Assembly: GCA_002686085.1 (NCBI GenBank)
Contig: NZAC01000006.1
Coordinates: forward strand, 48,036 to 112,035
Length of the DNA stretch: 64,000 bases
Origin: Roseibacillus sp.
Lineage (GTDB): Bacteria > Verrucomicrobiota > Verrucomicrobiia > Verrucomicrobiales > Akkermansiaceae
Reading direction: 5' to 3'
Below are positions 27,874 to 36,344 of this stretch, piece after piece. Under the pieces are notes generated by a model, which was not told the origin of the DNA, did not search any database, and worked only from the letters and a program-made list of their open reading frames with translations. A program made the translations under genes and the position numbers. Each line of letters opens with the position of its first letter. Positions within the stretch are counted from its first letter, which is position 1.

Positions 27874-28860
27874 GTGAGCGCACAACTTATCCTAGAAAGC
27901 CTGAGCTTCTCCTATCCCGGCAGCAAGCAGCGCGCCTTGGAAGACGCGACATTAGCAATCAAAGAGGGAGAGCTACTTTCTCTTCTGGGTAAAAGTGGCA
28001 GCGGGAAATCAACGCTCCTCCGCCTTGTCGCGGGACTGGACCGTCCATCCAGCGGATCGATAACGCTCGGTCAGGAAACGTTAGCTGGAGCAAATACCTT
28101 TATCCGCCCTGAGCGCCGCCAGATTGGCCTCGTTCCTCAGGGGTGCGATCTGTTTCCTCATTTAAACGTTACTCGTAATATCGCCTATGGAATCCGCCAT
28201 TGGTCTCGCGTTGAACGAAGTTTAAGGATCGATGAACTTCTTGAGCAGGTTGGCCTTGTGGGATTTGGAAAACGGCTGCCTCACGAGCTCTCTGGAGGGG
28301 AGACTCAGCGTATTGCCCTCGCCCGGGCCCTCGCCCCAAAGCCCAGACTTCTCCTGTTGGATGAACCCTTCAGTAATCTTGATGTCGAGCTTCGGGAAAC
28401 ACTGCGCACGCTCACAGCGGATTTGCTGCGTGCCCAGAGCACCACCGCAATATTTGTTACTCATCATAGCGACGATGCCTTTTCGATTTCCGACCAAATC
28501 GCCGTGATGCAGGGCGGCCACATTCTGCAGTCCGCTCCGGCAAGAGAGATCTGGCATGCGCCTGCGTCACCAACGGTAGCTGCTCTCTTTGGCACAATCA
28601 ATATGCTACCTCCATGTGCGGATGACAGGTCTCGCCCATCTTTCGCGCGTCCTGACCAACTCGTCCTCGATTCTGACATTAGCAGGTGTTTCGCTGAGGG
28701 AACGATCCGCAGGGTTGAATTCCTCGGAGCCGTTCAGCGAGTAACCTTGGATCTGGGCACCTCCGAGGAGCCTCTCAGCGTTGACACTCCTTCAGGAGAA
28801 TCTCTCAAAGAAGGAGAAACGATGGGAGTTCGCTGGCGAGCGGAGCCACCTAACGGTTGA
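27874..28860 (+). CDS. fbpC: Fe(3+) ABC transporter ATP-binding protein (FbpC type)
   Basis: 328 residues from GTG 27874. Walker A is LGKSGSGKST (about 38-47), the Q-loop region reads QIGLVPQGCDLFPH, the signature is LSGGETQRIALARAL (about 139), Walker B is LLLLDEP, and the switch histidine is in FVTHHSDDA. The last 100 residues form a TOBE-like regulatory domain (FARPDQLVLD ... GVRWRAEP). It supplies energy for the permease upstream. A 179-bp gap separates it from the permease, unusual for an ABC operon; it holds a 6-bp stem (AAAGTG/CACTTT, 27723-27741) but no convincing gene. Confidence 0.92.
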   Translation: MSAQLILESLSFSYPGSKQRALEDATLAIKEGELLSLLGKSGSGKSTLLRLVAGLDRPSSGSITLGQETLAGANTFIRPERRQIGLVPQGCDLFPHLNVTRNIAYGIRHWSRVERSLRIDELLEQVGLVGFGKRLPHELSGGETQRIALARALAPKPRLLLLDEPFSNLDVELRETLRTLTADLLRAQSTTAIFVTHHSDDAFSISDQIAVMQGGHILQSAPAREIWHAPASPTVAALFGTINMLPPCADDRSRPSFARPDQLVLDSDISRCFAEGTIRRVEFLGAVQRVTLDLGTSEEPLSVDTPSGESLKEGETMGVRWRAEPPNG

Positions 28861-29569
28861 TTACCCCGGGACGCAGCGGCCTTTCTCCCACCTGTGAAAG
28901 TTCTTGGGAACCCCATTGATCATCCCTGCGATCTCCCGCCAAAAGAATATCGTTATTAATCACGATAGCGTCGCATCCTCCTGCAGCTGCGATTCTCCGT
29001 TTGCTCCCATCGCGATCCTGAAACGCCGGCTTTATCTCGATCTTGGCCTCGAACCCGGACGTTACGATCTGAGCCGCAATCTTACCCCCATCCACATCTC
29101 CGGTAACCTTCGTAGTTGTAGACCCCTTCCTTCCGCTGGGCTCAATATGCCCCCACTCATCGAGCCATGAGCCTGCCCCTCTGGCAACCAGCTCTCTTGC
29201 CGGCACTACAATATCGCCGAACGCGGAGATGATGCGCTCAACAATTTCAAGATTCCTTGGAGTTTCCCTTGGTTGAATAGAAATGCCGAATCCGTAATCA
29301 ACAAAGTCGAATTCAAAGACAGGAGGGCGGCGAGACCCAAGAGAGAAAAGATAAACCGACTGAATGCGCTCCGGACACAAGGCCAATCCACTTCGTGTAT
29401 CGCGGATCATCCGGCAGCCTCTTCCCCGCTCGCTTCCAAAAATACCAAAATTGGTTTCCCGCACAAAGGACAAGCCTCTACTCCGAACAACAAGGTGCAT
29501 TGGATCAAAGTGTAAGAACTGGTTAATAAGAGCCTCGTGGCAATTTCGAAGTCGGAGCGGCTGATCCAT
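28850..29569 (-). CDS. Hypothetical protein, uncertain
   Basis: A 239-codon frame that converges with and overlaps the ATP-binding gene by 11 bases. No family was recognised. The second half has protein-like composition (FVDYGFGISIQPRETPRNLEIVERI, KIAAQIVTSGFEAKIEIKPAF), and no competing long frame exists on either strand in 28861-29570, which supports coding. The first 60 residues look less convincing. In another frame of the same strand, near 29440-29480, a short CPLCGKPILVF zinc-ribbon-like stretch appears before a stop, so a frameshifted or decayed gene is possible. An internal ATG (MIRDTRSG) may be the real start. Confidence 0.4.
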   Translation of the reverse strand: MDQPLRLRNCHEALINQFLHFDPMHLVVRSRGLSFVRETNFGIFGSERGRGCRMIRDTRSGLALCPERIQSVYLFSLGSRRPPVFEFDFVDYGFGISIQPRETPRNLEIVERIISAFGDIVVPARELVARGAGSWLDEWGHIEPSGRKGSTTTKVTGDVDGGKIAAQIVTSGFEAKIEIKPAFQDRDGSKRRIAAAGGCDAIVINNDILLAGDRRDDQWGSQELSQVGERPLRPGVINR

Positions 29570-29718
29570 ATCTCATTTTTACCTTAATCGCCTGGGATCT
29601 GGCTCAACGGTAAATGACTAAAGATTAACGATCACTTTGCCCTGTGGCCGATGTGGACAACTCAACATCAACCCTGCTCTTTCAACCATCATCATGCAGT
29701 TTACCGGAACTGACCCGT

Positions 29719-30978
29719 CTAGGTTCCCACTGCAATCAGCTCCTTCCCGACGCGAAGAACGAATCGATTACCCGCAACTGCAAACCCGTAGACCTTGTCA
29801 TCCTCAGCGACTTGGATGGAATTTTGCGAAAGAATCTGAGGCTTATCACCTTCCGCACCCAAAACCACGGTTTCGCCGTTTTTGCAGAAACAGTAGACAC
29901 GGTCTCCCGCTGCGACTGGAGAGGCCCAACAGCCATCCGGAAGCCGGTATTCCCAAAGCTGTTTACCATTAGAGAGGGACTGCGCCTGCAGGGTTCCCGC
30001 CCTGTTTATGAAATACACTATACCACGATAGAGCAGCGGCGAACTGAAGCTGGAGGTGGCTGATTCGGCGCGCCAAGCCACGTGAGTTTTTGCAATATTC
30101 CCCTCTCCGCCAAGCTTGACCGCGAGGCACTGCCGCGGACTAGATGAACCAATCACGACAATACTTCCATCACTGCTCGGCGATGCGACGGTGTTTCTTT
30201 TTATATTTTCCAACCACCAAATTCGCTTGCCATTCTTCAGGTCATATCCCTCCAGCGCCCCGTTAGAGCTGATCACAATTTGTGCTTCGTCCCCTCGATC
30301 GAGATAGAGCGGCGTTGTCCATGACACTCTGGACTCCCTCTCAGTTTTCCACACTGTCTTACCGGTTTTCCGGTCAACGCAAAGAAGGTAGGACGGTCCG
30401 TCATGATCAATGAGAAGAAGAAGCCGCTTCGGAGCTCCCACCAGGGAGGATCCCACTCCATGCCCTCCCTCAAATTGTCCAAACTCCTTGGTGAGCTTCC
30501 GATTCCACCGTTCCCTCCCTTCATGATCGAAGGCAAACAGGTCCCCACTCTCATAGAAGCAATACACTCCGAGGGGGCCCGCTACAGGAGTAGGAGCTCC
30601 CTGTGAGATCATCTTGGTTACCTTCTCGACTTTCTCAGAAGCCTCCATCCGCTGCCTCCACAATCGCTTCCCCGAAGTGAGGTTAAAACACTCCATATAT
30701 AGATGCTCCTTATTTTCACCTCCCGTGCTGGTGACGTAAACCCGATCACCCCATGTTACCGGACTTGACTGGCCAAACCCTTCCAGTGAAACCCGCCAGG
30801 CAACTCCCTCCTTCTCGCTCCACTTAAGGGGGAGTTTCTCGTCGTATGTGATGCTGTTGCCCTCTCCTCGAAATCCTGGCCACGAATTCAACTCCTCGCC
30901 AAGAGCTGGACTGGATTCAGAGAGCTCACTGAAACCTACGCAGAGGGCCATGAGAGAAAGAACAGTTGTGGTGCGCAT
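29719..30978 (-). CDS. Exported PQQ-type beta-propeller repeat protein
   Basis: 419 residues from ATG 30978, which opens a signal peptide (MRTTTVLSLMALCVGFSEL). The typical beginning WPGFRGEGNS and repeated blades LYMECFNLTSGKRLWRQRM, LLCVDRKTGKTVWKTERES, LEGYDLKNGKRIWWLENIK and LQAQSLSNGKQLWEYRLPDG mark a PQQ-like (BamB-like) beta-propeller. The repeats carry the GK.lW motifs, but cofactor binding is not implied: most verrucomicrobial and planctomycete members have no known dehydrogenase activity. Likely periplasmic. It is preceded by the hypothetical gene at 31057-31803 on the same strand. Confidence 0.88.
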   Translation of the reverse strand: MRTTTVLSLMALCVGFSELSESSPALGEELNSWPGFRGEGNSITYDEKLPLKWSEKEGVAWRVSLEGFGQSSPVTWGDRVYVTSTGGENKEHLYMECFNLTSGKRLWRQRMEASEKVEKVTKMISQGAPTPVAGPLGVYCFYESGDLFAFDHEGRERWNRKLTKEFGQFEGGHGVGSSLVGAPKRLLLLIDHDGPSYLLCVDRKTGKTVWKTERESRVSWTTPLYLDRGDEAQIVISSNGALEGYDLKNGKRIWWLENIKRNTVASPSSDGSIVVIGSSSPRQCLAVKLGGEGNIAKTHVAWRAESATSSFSSPLLYRGIVYFINRAGTLQAQSLSNGKQLWEYRLPDGCWASPVAAGDRVYCFCKNGETVVLGAEGDKPQILSQNSIQVAEDDKVYGFAVAGNRFVLRVGKELIAVGT

Positions 30979-31056
30979 GGCCTGATGGTTTTCTACTATG
31001 GTTAGAGATGTCGAGTGTATCTTTTGGGCTACATCTATCTTAACCGTCACTCCCGT

Positions 31057-31803
31057 TTATCTCCCTGATCCTGCGCGCTTTGCCATTGAGCTCCATAGCG
31101 CATAGAGCTCACTCCCCTCCTGTGAAACAGAAAGCAGAAGATCCCCATAGGAATGATAGCACTCAATGACCGAGCATCTAGTTTGCTCGATAGTGTCGAT
31201 CCGTGCCACCGCACGGAAAAACTCCGATAGATCAAGAGTCAGGTTTGACCGGGAAGCGCCAAGGGACATCTTGCCCCCATCTTGCCCGTGATTGAGCGGA
31301 TAAAAATGAGTGCTGAAGCGAAAAAGCTCTCCCTCAACATCTATCCGGAGACCATTCTCACTGAGGCTAGCGACCGACAAAAGCTCATAGAGCGGGTGGC
31401 TTTTTCCGTCCTGTCGTGTCTTGCGGCGTCGTTCATTGCAGCACTTACAAAGTTTTCGAGAAGTGCGATCATTGCTCTCCGTAATATCCCCAGATGAATG
31501 AATCTGGACGACGTTCCGCGAAAGCTCAGAAATTGCCTCCTCTGCCCATGCCGGAGCGTCCACAAAGACCTTCTCTCCACCACTGGATGAGGTAATGGCC
31601 ACCCGCACCACCCCTGCGTGAACAGGATGACGCCGGACTATCACGCCCGCGACTTCATAATCACTGATCGTCAGTCCAAGCTCTGGAAAGCTGAGTCCCG
31701 ATTCCTCCAAGAGCACCATCGGACACCTGCTGAGCCATGTGTAAGATATTTCGCGATTGATTACCTGGACCCAACAGAACGGAAGTTTCTCAAAAAAATC
31801 CAC
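31057..31803 (-). CDS. Hypothetical protein
   Basis: The frame has 248 codons; an internal ATG at 31719 (MVLLEESGLSFPEL, 220 residues) is a likely start because the preceding part is poorly protein-like. Content includes VIVRRHPVHAGVVRVAITSSSGGEKVFVDAPAWAEEAISEL, a basic CKCCNERRRK segment, and a beta-rich end (LTLDLSEFFRAVARIDTIEQTRCSVIECYHSYGDLLL). No family, signal peptide or membrane segment was seen. It ends 78 bases before the PQQ-type propeller gene. An opposite-strand frame at 31618-31950 competes over part of it. Confidence 0.5.
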   Translation of the reverse strand: MDFFEKLPFCWVQVINREISYTWLSRCPMVLLEESGLSFPELGLTISDYEVAGVIVRRHPVHAGVVRVAITSSSGGEKVFVDAPAWAEEAISELSRNVVQIHSSGDITESNDRTSRKLCKCCNERRRKTRQDGKSHPLYELLSVASLSENGLRIDVEGELFRFSTHFYPLNHGQDGGKMSLGASRSNLTLDLSEFFRAVARIDTIEQTRCSVIECYHSYGDLLLSVSQEGSELYALWSSMAKRAGSGR

Positions 31804-31965
31804 TATCGAACTGAGCTCCTAAGGCAATTCCCAGACCTCCTCGGAGAGGGCGCCGATGATGCTTTTGGCGTTGGGATACATCACCTCAGAGGAAAGCACC
31901 CACTCTACCTTTACGCTAGCGGTCCCTTGCCCCTTTGTGATGCCCGATGAGCTTTACCCCCGATC

Positions 31966-32592
31966 TCATATGCTCCATGACCGGCGCCTCACTCCTAGCC
32001 CGAACCAAAAAGCCAATGCGAGAAGTCCGAAAGATGTGGGCTCAGGCACTACCGTAAAGGCCAGTGAATATTCAACCACGGTGGGGTTAGTCTCCTGAAG
32101 CCAGAAAGCGTGTTCCCCAGCTTCAAGGGAAGTCTCACTCACCTCCCCGAAAATATCCTGACGCAACCCCAGGAGCAGATTCCCCGCATCCGCTGCAAAA
32201 ATGACATATCCATCGATATCGCCAAAACCTTGTCCCATAAATTCCGGACCTTCCCCGTAGGCAAGAAAGGACCCACTCCCTGGATTTCCTCCGTCCGAGA
32301 AAGAGTAACTGTCCACTGTAATTGCTACAACCTCAAGGCCGTCCGGGACAATAATGGCAAGGTAATCAGCGTCGCTCCCATTGGTCGCGCCAAGATCACC
32401 GGTCTGTCCCATCCGCCCTGCGATGATATTATCACCCAGCGAAACTGTCAGCAATTGGGGAGCACTGAAGTCGCCAGAAAGGTCCCCGTCAGACGCTTCC
32501 GACCACAGGACCGCGCCGTCTCCGCTCGGAGAGGCTGCCCAGTAGAGGCCAAGGAAGACCAAAGCCTGTAAAAGGTGTGATTTGGGTGACAT
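31966..32592 (-). CDS. PEP-CTERM sorting-domain protein
   Basis: 208 residues from ATG 32592 (a TTG 15 bases upstream is also in frame). A signal peptide (SHLLQALVFLGLYWAASPS) is followed by a beta-rich acidic middle (SFSDGGNPGSGSFLAYGEG, GDIDGYVIFAADAGN). The end is an exosortase signal: VVPEPTS, a hydrophobic helix (FGLLALAFWFGLG) and VRRR. It is the second PEP-CTERM protein in the window and, like the first, has no enzyme motif. Confidence 0.88.
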   Translation of the reverse strand: MSPKSHLLQALVFLGLYWAASPSGDGAVLWSEASDGDLSGDFSAPQLLTVSLGDNIIAGRMGQTGDLGATNGSDADYLAIIVPDGLEVVAITVDSYSFSDGGNPGSGSFLAYGEGPEFMGQGFGDIDGYVIFAADAGNLLLGLRQDIFGEVSETSLEAGEHAFWLQETNPTVVEYSLAFTVVPEPTSFGLLALAFWFGLGVRRRSWSI

Positions 32593-32681
32593 TAAATTCG
32601 TCGGCAAGGAGCTTGTTGGGAGCGTTGTATATCCTAGCAGAGCTTAGTCAGTAGCGCTAACGCTTTCTCATTATCACTTCC

Positions 32682-34061
32682 CTACAGGCTCTCCAAAAAA
32701 GACAGCAGAGCCGAACGCTCTTCTCTGGTAGAATTGAGGAAACGCTCTCTCGAATTTCCAGCTTCGCCTCCGTGCCAGAGAATTGCCTCGGTGAGATTGC
32801 GGGCGCGACCATCGTGAAGCAGTGTCGTATGACCATTAACCCGCTCTTGCAGACCGATTCCCCAGAGTGGTGGAGTGCGCCACTCCTGCCCGCTTGCTTC
32901 AAAATCTTCCCGCCCGTCAGCGAGGCCCGCTCCCATGTCATGGAGAAGGAGATCCGTGTAAGGCCGGATAGTCTGGTTGCGCAATTCGGCGAGCTGATGA
33001 AAATCTCCCGTCTTGAGCTCCGGGGTATGACAGGATGCACATTTCATTGCCGCGAAGAGCCTCTGGCCCTGCCTTACAGCCGGGTCACTCACATCGCGGC
33101 GTGCTGGAGGCGCAAGTGTTTGAAGGTAGGCCGTCACCCGCTGCAGGATTTTGGCTGTTAGTTCGGGCTGTTCATCATTCGGCATGCTCACGAACTTGTG
33201 AAGCTCGGCGTAGGAAGTTGTGTGATTTTCATCAGGGAACAGGGGCGACGTTATCCCTAGATCTCCAACGAAAGCTCCTGCTGTCTGTTGACGGAGGGAG
33301 GGCTGGTTCGCCTTCCACCCAAAGCGGCCTGTGACGAGCTTTTTCCCTTCATAATCCCACACCATGTTCACTTTCCCTGAAATTCCGTCACCGTCCAGGT
33401 CGTTTGGATCGGCCTGAGCTCTCAGGGTCTCGTCGTCTACCGCCGCCAGCAATCCTAGCCCGTGAACTGCTGGAGCTACCCGTGGACTGAATTTTGTATC
33501 TGGACTAAGGGGACCAGCGCCCAGATCAACGATGTCATAAGTTGGCCGCCGGAGGCTGAAAGGTTCCCCATCGGGGAATGTTCCGCCTACTTCTTCATAC
33601 CGAACTTGGACGTGCCCTTCTGGCTTCAGGCCCGGAAGGGCTCTCTCGCTCAATTGCAGTCCGTAGGCCGGATCCGGAACCGGCCCGCCCGTGTTGAGAC
33701 GACCCGGAAGGCTGATTCTCATCACCAGCCCGAGAGAAATTTCCCCTTTCTTAGGCGGCGCAGCTCGCCCGTCACGCACATGGCATGCCGAACAGGAGCG
33801 GGCGTTGAAGAGATGGCCCAGCCCATCCCTCGAAGTAGTAGACGCCGGGGACGCAACCCAGTTCTGGTTAAAAAAAGAATTTCCGACGGTGTGTTGCCGT
33901 CTTGTCAGTCGGCTGATGTTTGCAAGAGGACGGGCAAATGCTTTGTCGTTGGTGACAAAAACCGTGGTATCACCTCCACTCAACCGATCGTCACTCCATG
34001 CAATCGAGGCCGTAAGGAGCCAGATCAGTGCATGAAAAGTCGACCGAAGTGCATATATCAT
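32682..34061 (-). CDS. Di-heme oxidoreductase (DUF1111, thiol oxidoreductase-like)
   Basis: 459 residues with a signal peptide (about 1-22). Two c-type heme sites are visible: CSACH (90-94) and CASCH (near 340). GNSFFNQNWV, RDGLGHLFN and the end stretch TPPLWGIGLQERVNGHTTLLHDGRARNLTEAILWHGGEA are DHOR hallmarks. Such proteins are regularly paired with imelysins in iron-acquisition operons, where redox of iron has been proposed. The start overlaps the imelysin stop by 4 bases (ATGA at 34058-34061), so translation is coupled. It is a periplasmic electron-transfer protein with unknown substrate. Confidence 0.92.
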   Translation of the reverse strand: MIYALRSTFHALIWLLTASIAWSDDRLSGGDTTVFVTNDKAFARPLANISRLTRRQHTVGNSFFNQNWVASPASTTSRDGLGHLFNARSCSACHVRDGRAAPPKKGEISLGLVMRISLPGRLNTGGPVPDPAYGLQLSERALPGLKPEGHVQVRYEEVGGTFPDGEPFSLRRPTYDIVDLGAGPLSPDTKFSPRVAPAVHGLGLLAAVDDETLRAQADPNDLDGDGISGKVNMVWDYEGKKLVTGRFGWKANQPSLRQQTAGAFVGDLGITSPLFPDENHTTSYAELHKFVSMPNDEQPELTAKILQRVTAYLQTLAPPARRDVSDPAVRQGQRLFAAMKCASCHTPELKTGDFHQLAELRNQTIRPYTDLLLHDMGAGLADGREDFEASGQEWRTPPLWGIGLQERVNGHTTLLHDGRARNLTEAILWHGGEAGNSRERFLNSTREERSALLSFLESL

Positions 34062-35257
34062 CCTTCTTCTTCGCTAATAGGCACACCAAAGCCCATCTCC
34101 TCAGCCATGGCAACGAGAAGTTTGGCCTGCTCCTCCAGTGTCTCAATCGTGTGGAGGATTGCTTTCCGTCCGGGCGCGTCATCCTCCCCGAGGATTGCCT
34201 GATCAAATGGAACTGGAATCGCTTTCGCGGCTGCAACAGAATCCTCGATCTTGGAGCCAAGCTGCCCGGCAAGTTCGGGCTTAAGGCTCTGAGCGAGAAC
34301 CTGCAGTCCAGGTCCGCTCAGCTCTTTGTAGGAACCGGTCCATACGTTGTGGATTCCAACGAGGTCGTAGACCATGTCATTGTGGGTGGTATCGGAAAAG
34401 CAAGAGTGTTCGTCCTCCTGCGCTTGGGTGTCGTAAGCCACGTTCAAGCGCTCAGCAGCCATTTCGAACCCGCTAAGCATTGACATACCGGTCATTATCT
34501 TTTCGAGAGCCTTACTGGTGGGCAGCTTCAGGAACTCTCCCCGATAGTTGTCTTTTTCGGGCACCCATTCAGCAACGAGTCCCTCGAGCTTCTCCACTAC
34601 AAGGTTGGTGACAGCCCGCAGATAGTCTCCGCGCCTGTCTGCGTTGTCCGCGGTCGTGTAATCGGTGAAAGGCCGTTCTCCCGGACCTTCTGCAGAAAAG
34701 TCCTGACCCCAGAGAAGGAATTCGATAGCATGATAGCCGCAGCTGATGTTGGCCTCTCCATCTTTTTCGTTCAAAGACTCTATAAGAGCCGCGTCAATGT
34801 TCGGGAATTCGGCCGCATTATTCACGACACCTGAACCCGCATTTCCCTCCACGTAGTCAATGTAGGCCTCATCCATCGGCCATGCATTTAGGAGTCCCTC
34901 CGGTCCATCCTCGTCATCAATAGGGCCCTCGTAAAATCGAAAGACTTCCGTCTGCAGGTAAGGCAGTCGCGCTGCCGTCCACGAGTCCCGGGCCTTCTGC
35001 ATGAGTTCCGCTGTCGGCTCGGCGAGGAAGGCATTGACGGCACCCTGCATCGCCTTCGCGGAAGCGAACGCGTCGGTATAGGTCGCTGAAACGAGGTTAG
35101 CGTAATGCTCAACAACCTCGGCTTCCGTCACCGCTTGATCGTTTACGGGTGCTTTGCCATTAGCGCCAGCCTGATCATCGGATCCGGATTCTGCCTGTTT
35201 GCAGGACACAAGGGCAGCCGCCAGAGCAATAACAAGAGGAAGGGACGTTCGATACAT
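34058..35257 (-). CDS. Imelysin-family lipoprotein (iron-regulated)
   Basis: 399 residues from ATG 35257. It has a lipoprotein signal (MYRTSLPLVIALAAALVSC, cysteine at about 19). The imelysin GxHxxE motif is present in CGYHAIEFLLWGQDFS, and the repeats of the two four-helix bundles are seen (DAYIDYVE-like and HNDMVYDLVGIHNVWTGSY). Imelysins of the EfeO/IrpA/algal-protein group bind iron or act as iron-regulated surface proteins. The gene is first in a two-gene operon with the di-heme oxidoreductase and lies about 200 bases from the divergent YHS-like gene. It is likely iron-controlled, though no Fur box was recognised. Confidence 0.92.
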   Translation of the reverse strand: MYRTSLPLVIALAAALVSCKQAESGSDDQAGANGKAPVNDQAVTEAEVVEHYANLVSATYTDAFASAKAMQGAVNAFLAEPTAELMQKARDSWTAARLPYLQTEVFRFYEGPIDDEDGPEGLLNAWPMDEAYIDYVEGNAGSGVVNNAAEFPNIDAALIESLNEKDGEANISCGYHAIEFLLWGQDFSAEGPGERPFTDYTTADNADRRGDYLRAVTNLVVEKLEGLVAEWVPEKDNYRGEFLKLPTSKALEKIMTGMSMLSGFEMAAERLNVAYDTQAQEDEHSCFSDTTHNDMVYDLVGIHNVWTGSYKELSGPGLQVLAQSLKPELAGQLGSKIEDSVAAAKAIPVPFDQAILGEDDAPGRKAILHTIETLEEQAKLLVAMAEEMGFGVPISEEEG

Positions 35258-35470
35258 GGGATAATAATGACACACTTTCGCTTGTCGTCTGCTCTCCAGT
35301 TGTACCAGTTTAGCGCGAAATTGTCCCTATATCTTCCGGAGCTCTGGAGCGAAATCGATGCAAAAAGCGACAAACTTCAGTGTTTGACCGAATAATCAAT
35401 GGTTGGTACACGTATAACACATAGGGCGGACCGAAAATAACCCGCCCCAGAAACCTTAACTCCTGACTGA

Positions 35471-35971
35471 ATGATGAAAGAAAAACTCCTCGGCCTATTT
35501 GCCCTTATGTCCCTCGGCCTCAGCCCTCTGGCCCTCGCGGATAACAAGCTGTGTCCGATTATGATCGAAGACGAGACCTACGAGGATGAAGTCGTCGAGT
35601 TCGAGGGAAAGAAAGTGCTCTTCTGCTGCGGAACCTGTATCAAACTGTGGAATCAGTCTCCAAAATACTATATTAAGGTGATGGGTGAGCTTCTTCCTCA
35701 GTTCAAGGGCATGGAGAAAGAGCTCGGCTTGGACGAGATCAAGGTCCTCCCGCAGAAGTTCTGTCCCGTCTACCCTGATCGCATCGTCACTCCGGAATCT
35801 CCAACTGTTGATGTCCAAGGAGAGAAGGTTTACCTCTTCAGCAAGGCCGCAGTTCGTCGCTGGAGCCGGAAGCCGGAGGATTCCTTGAAGAAGGCTCTGG
35901 CGGCCGGGTTGCTTCCTCAAATCGAGGGCAACGCCAAGGTGGCTGGCAAAACTAACGAAGTCTCCAAGTAG
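35471..35971 (+). CDS. Exported YHS/TRASH-like cysteine protein
   Basis: 166 residues, signal peptide about 1-23 (ATG codons at 35471 and 35474). A TRASH/YHS-like metal-binding domain is visible: LCPIM (C28), then KVLFCCGTCIKLW (C52, C53, C56), then QSPKYYIKVM. A second, weaker unit begins FCPVYPDRIVTPES (C98) and has SKAAVRRWSRKPEDSLKKALA but lacks the cysteine pair. YHS/TRASH domains bind copper or other soft metals. It is divergent from the imelysin gene across 213 bases, so shared control with iron genes is possible. Function is inferred as periplasmic metal sensing or delivery. Confidence 0.8.
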   Translation: MMKEKLLGLFALMSLGLSPLALADNKLCPIMIEDETYEDEVVEFEGKKVLFCCGTCIKLWNQSPKYYIKVMGELLPQFKGMEKELGLDEIKVLPQKFCPVYPDRIVTPESPTVDVQGEKVYLFSKAAVRRWSRKPEDSLKKALAAGLLPQIEGNAKVAGKTNEVSK

Positions 35972-36068
35972 ACTCGAATCCCTCTAATTCACGCCACTCC
36001 TACCCGGAGCCCTAGGACAACTGGGAGTCAAATAATCCCAAGTCGCCGGCAGCATTAACATGCCCTGC

Positions 36069-36188
36069 GATGGTAGGATTCTCCCGCACCGAAAGGCTCC
36101 GGTTGAGTGACGTAAGACACGAGACTAGGAGCCATTCAGCGTACCACTGGCACACTGGTCGCACATCATTCCATTCAGAGAACCTGCC
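36069..36188 (+). promoter_or_regulatory. Possible cobalamin-riboswitch-like leader upstream of the YdeP-type gene
   Basis: In the 373-bp gap before the molybdopterin gene, pieces resembling a cobalamin riboswitch occur in the right order: GATGGTAGG (36069-36077), CCCGCACCG (36083-36091), CCACTGG (36144-36150) and a B12-box-like CAGAGAACCTGCC (36176-36188; the family has CAGNNNACCTGCC). GGTAGG can pair with CCTGCC with one G-U. The GGGAA and GGTG elements of the usual core are absent and the span is short. I treat it as a candidate only. The rest of the gap (36189-36344) shows no gene. Confidence 0.3.
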
Positions 36189-36344
36189 TCTGAAAACCCC
36201 CATGCCGGTAATGGTGGCACACCCAGGAAGCTCCCTGCAACCAGACCGTTAGGTCAGACCATCGCTGGAGCTCTCCGGCCGTAGCTCGTGATCCGATCGG
36301 CGATCGCTCCAGCGGCAGAGCTTTATCCAGCGAGTGCGAGAAAA

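Noticed and set aside
27726-27992. Frame before the iron ATPase gene
   Set aside because: It overlaps the clear Walker A gene in another frame and shows no features of its own.
31618-31950. 110-codon rightward frame opposite the hypothetical gene and partly reaching the PEP-CTERM end
   Set aside because: Some protein-like segments, but it competes with a longer leftward frame whose C-terminal half looks more genuine; I could not decide and kept the longer one.
35424-35447. GGGCGG/CCGCCC stem before the YHS-like gene
   Set aside because: Only 6 bp with a 12-nt loop, close to chance expectation; not called as a regulator.
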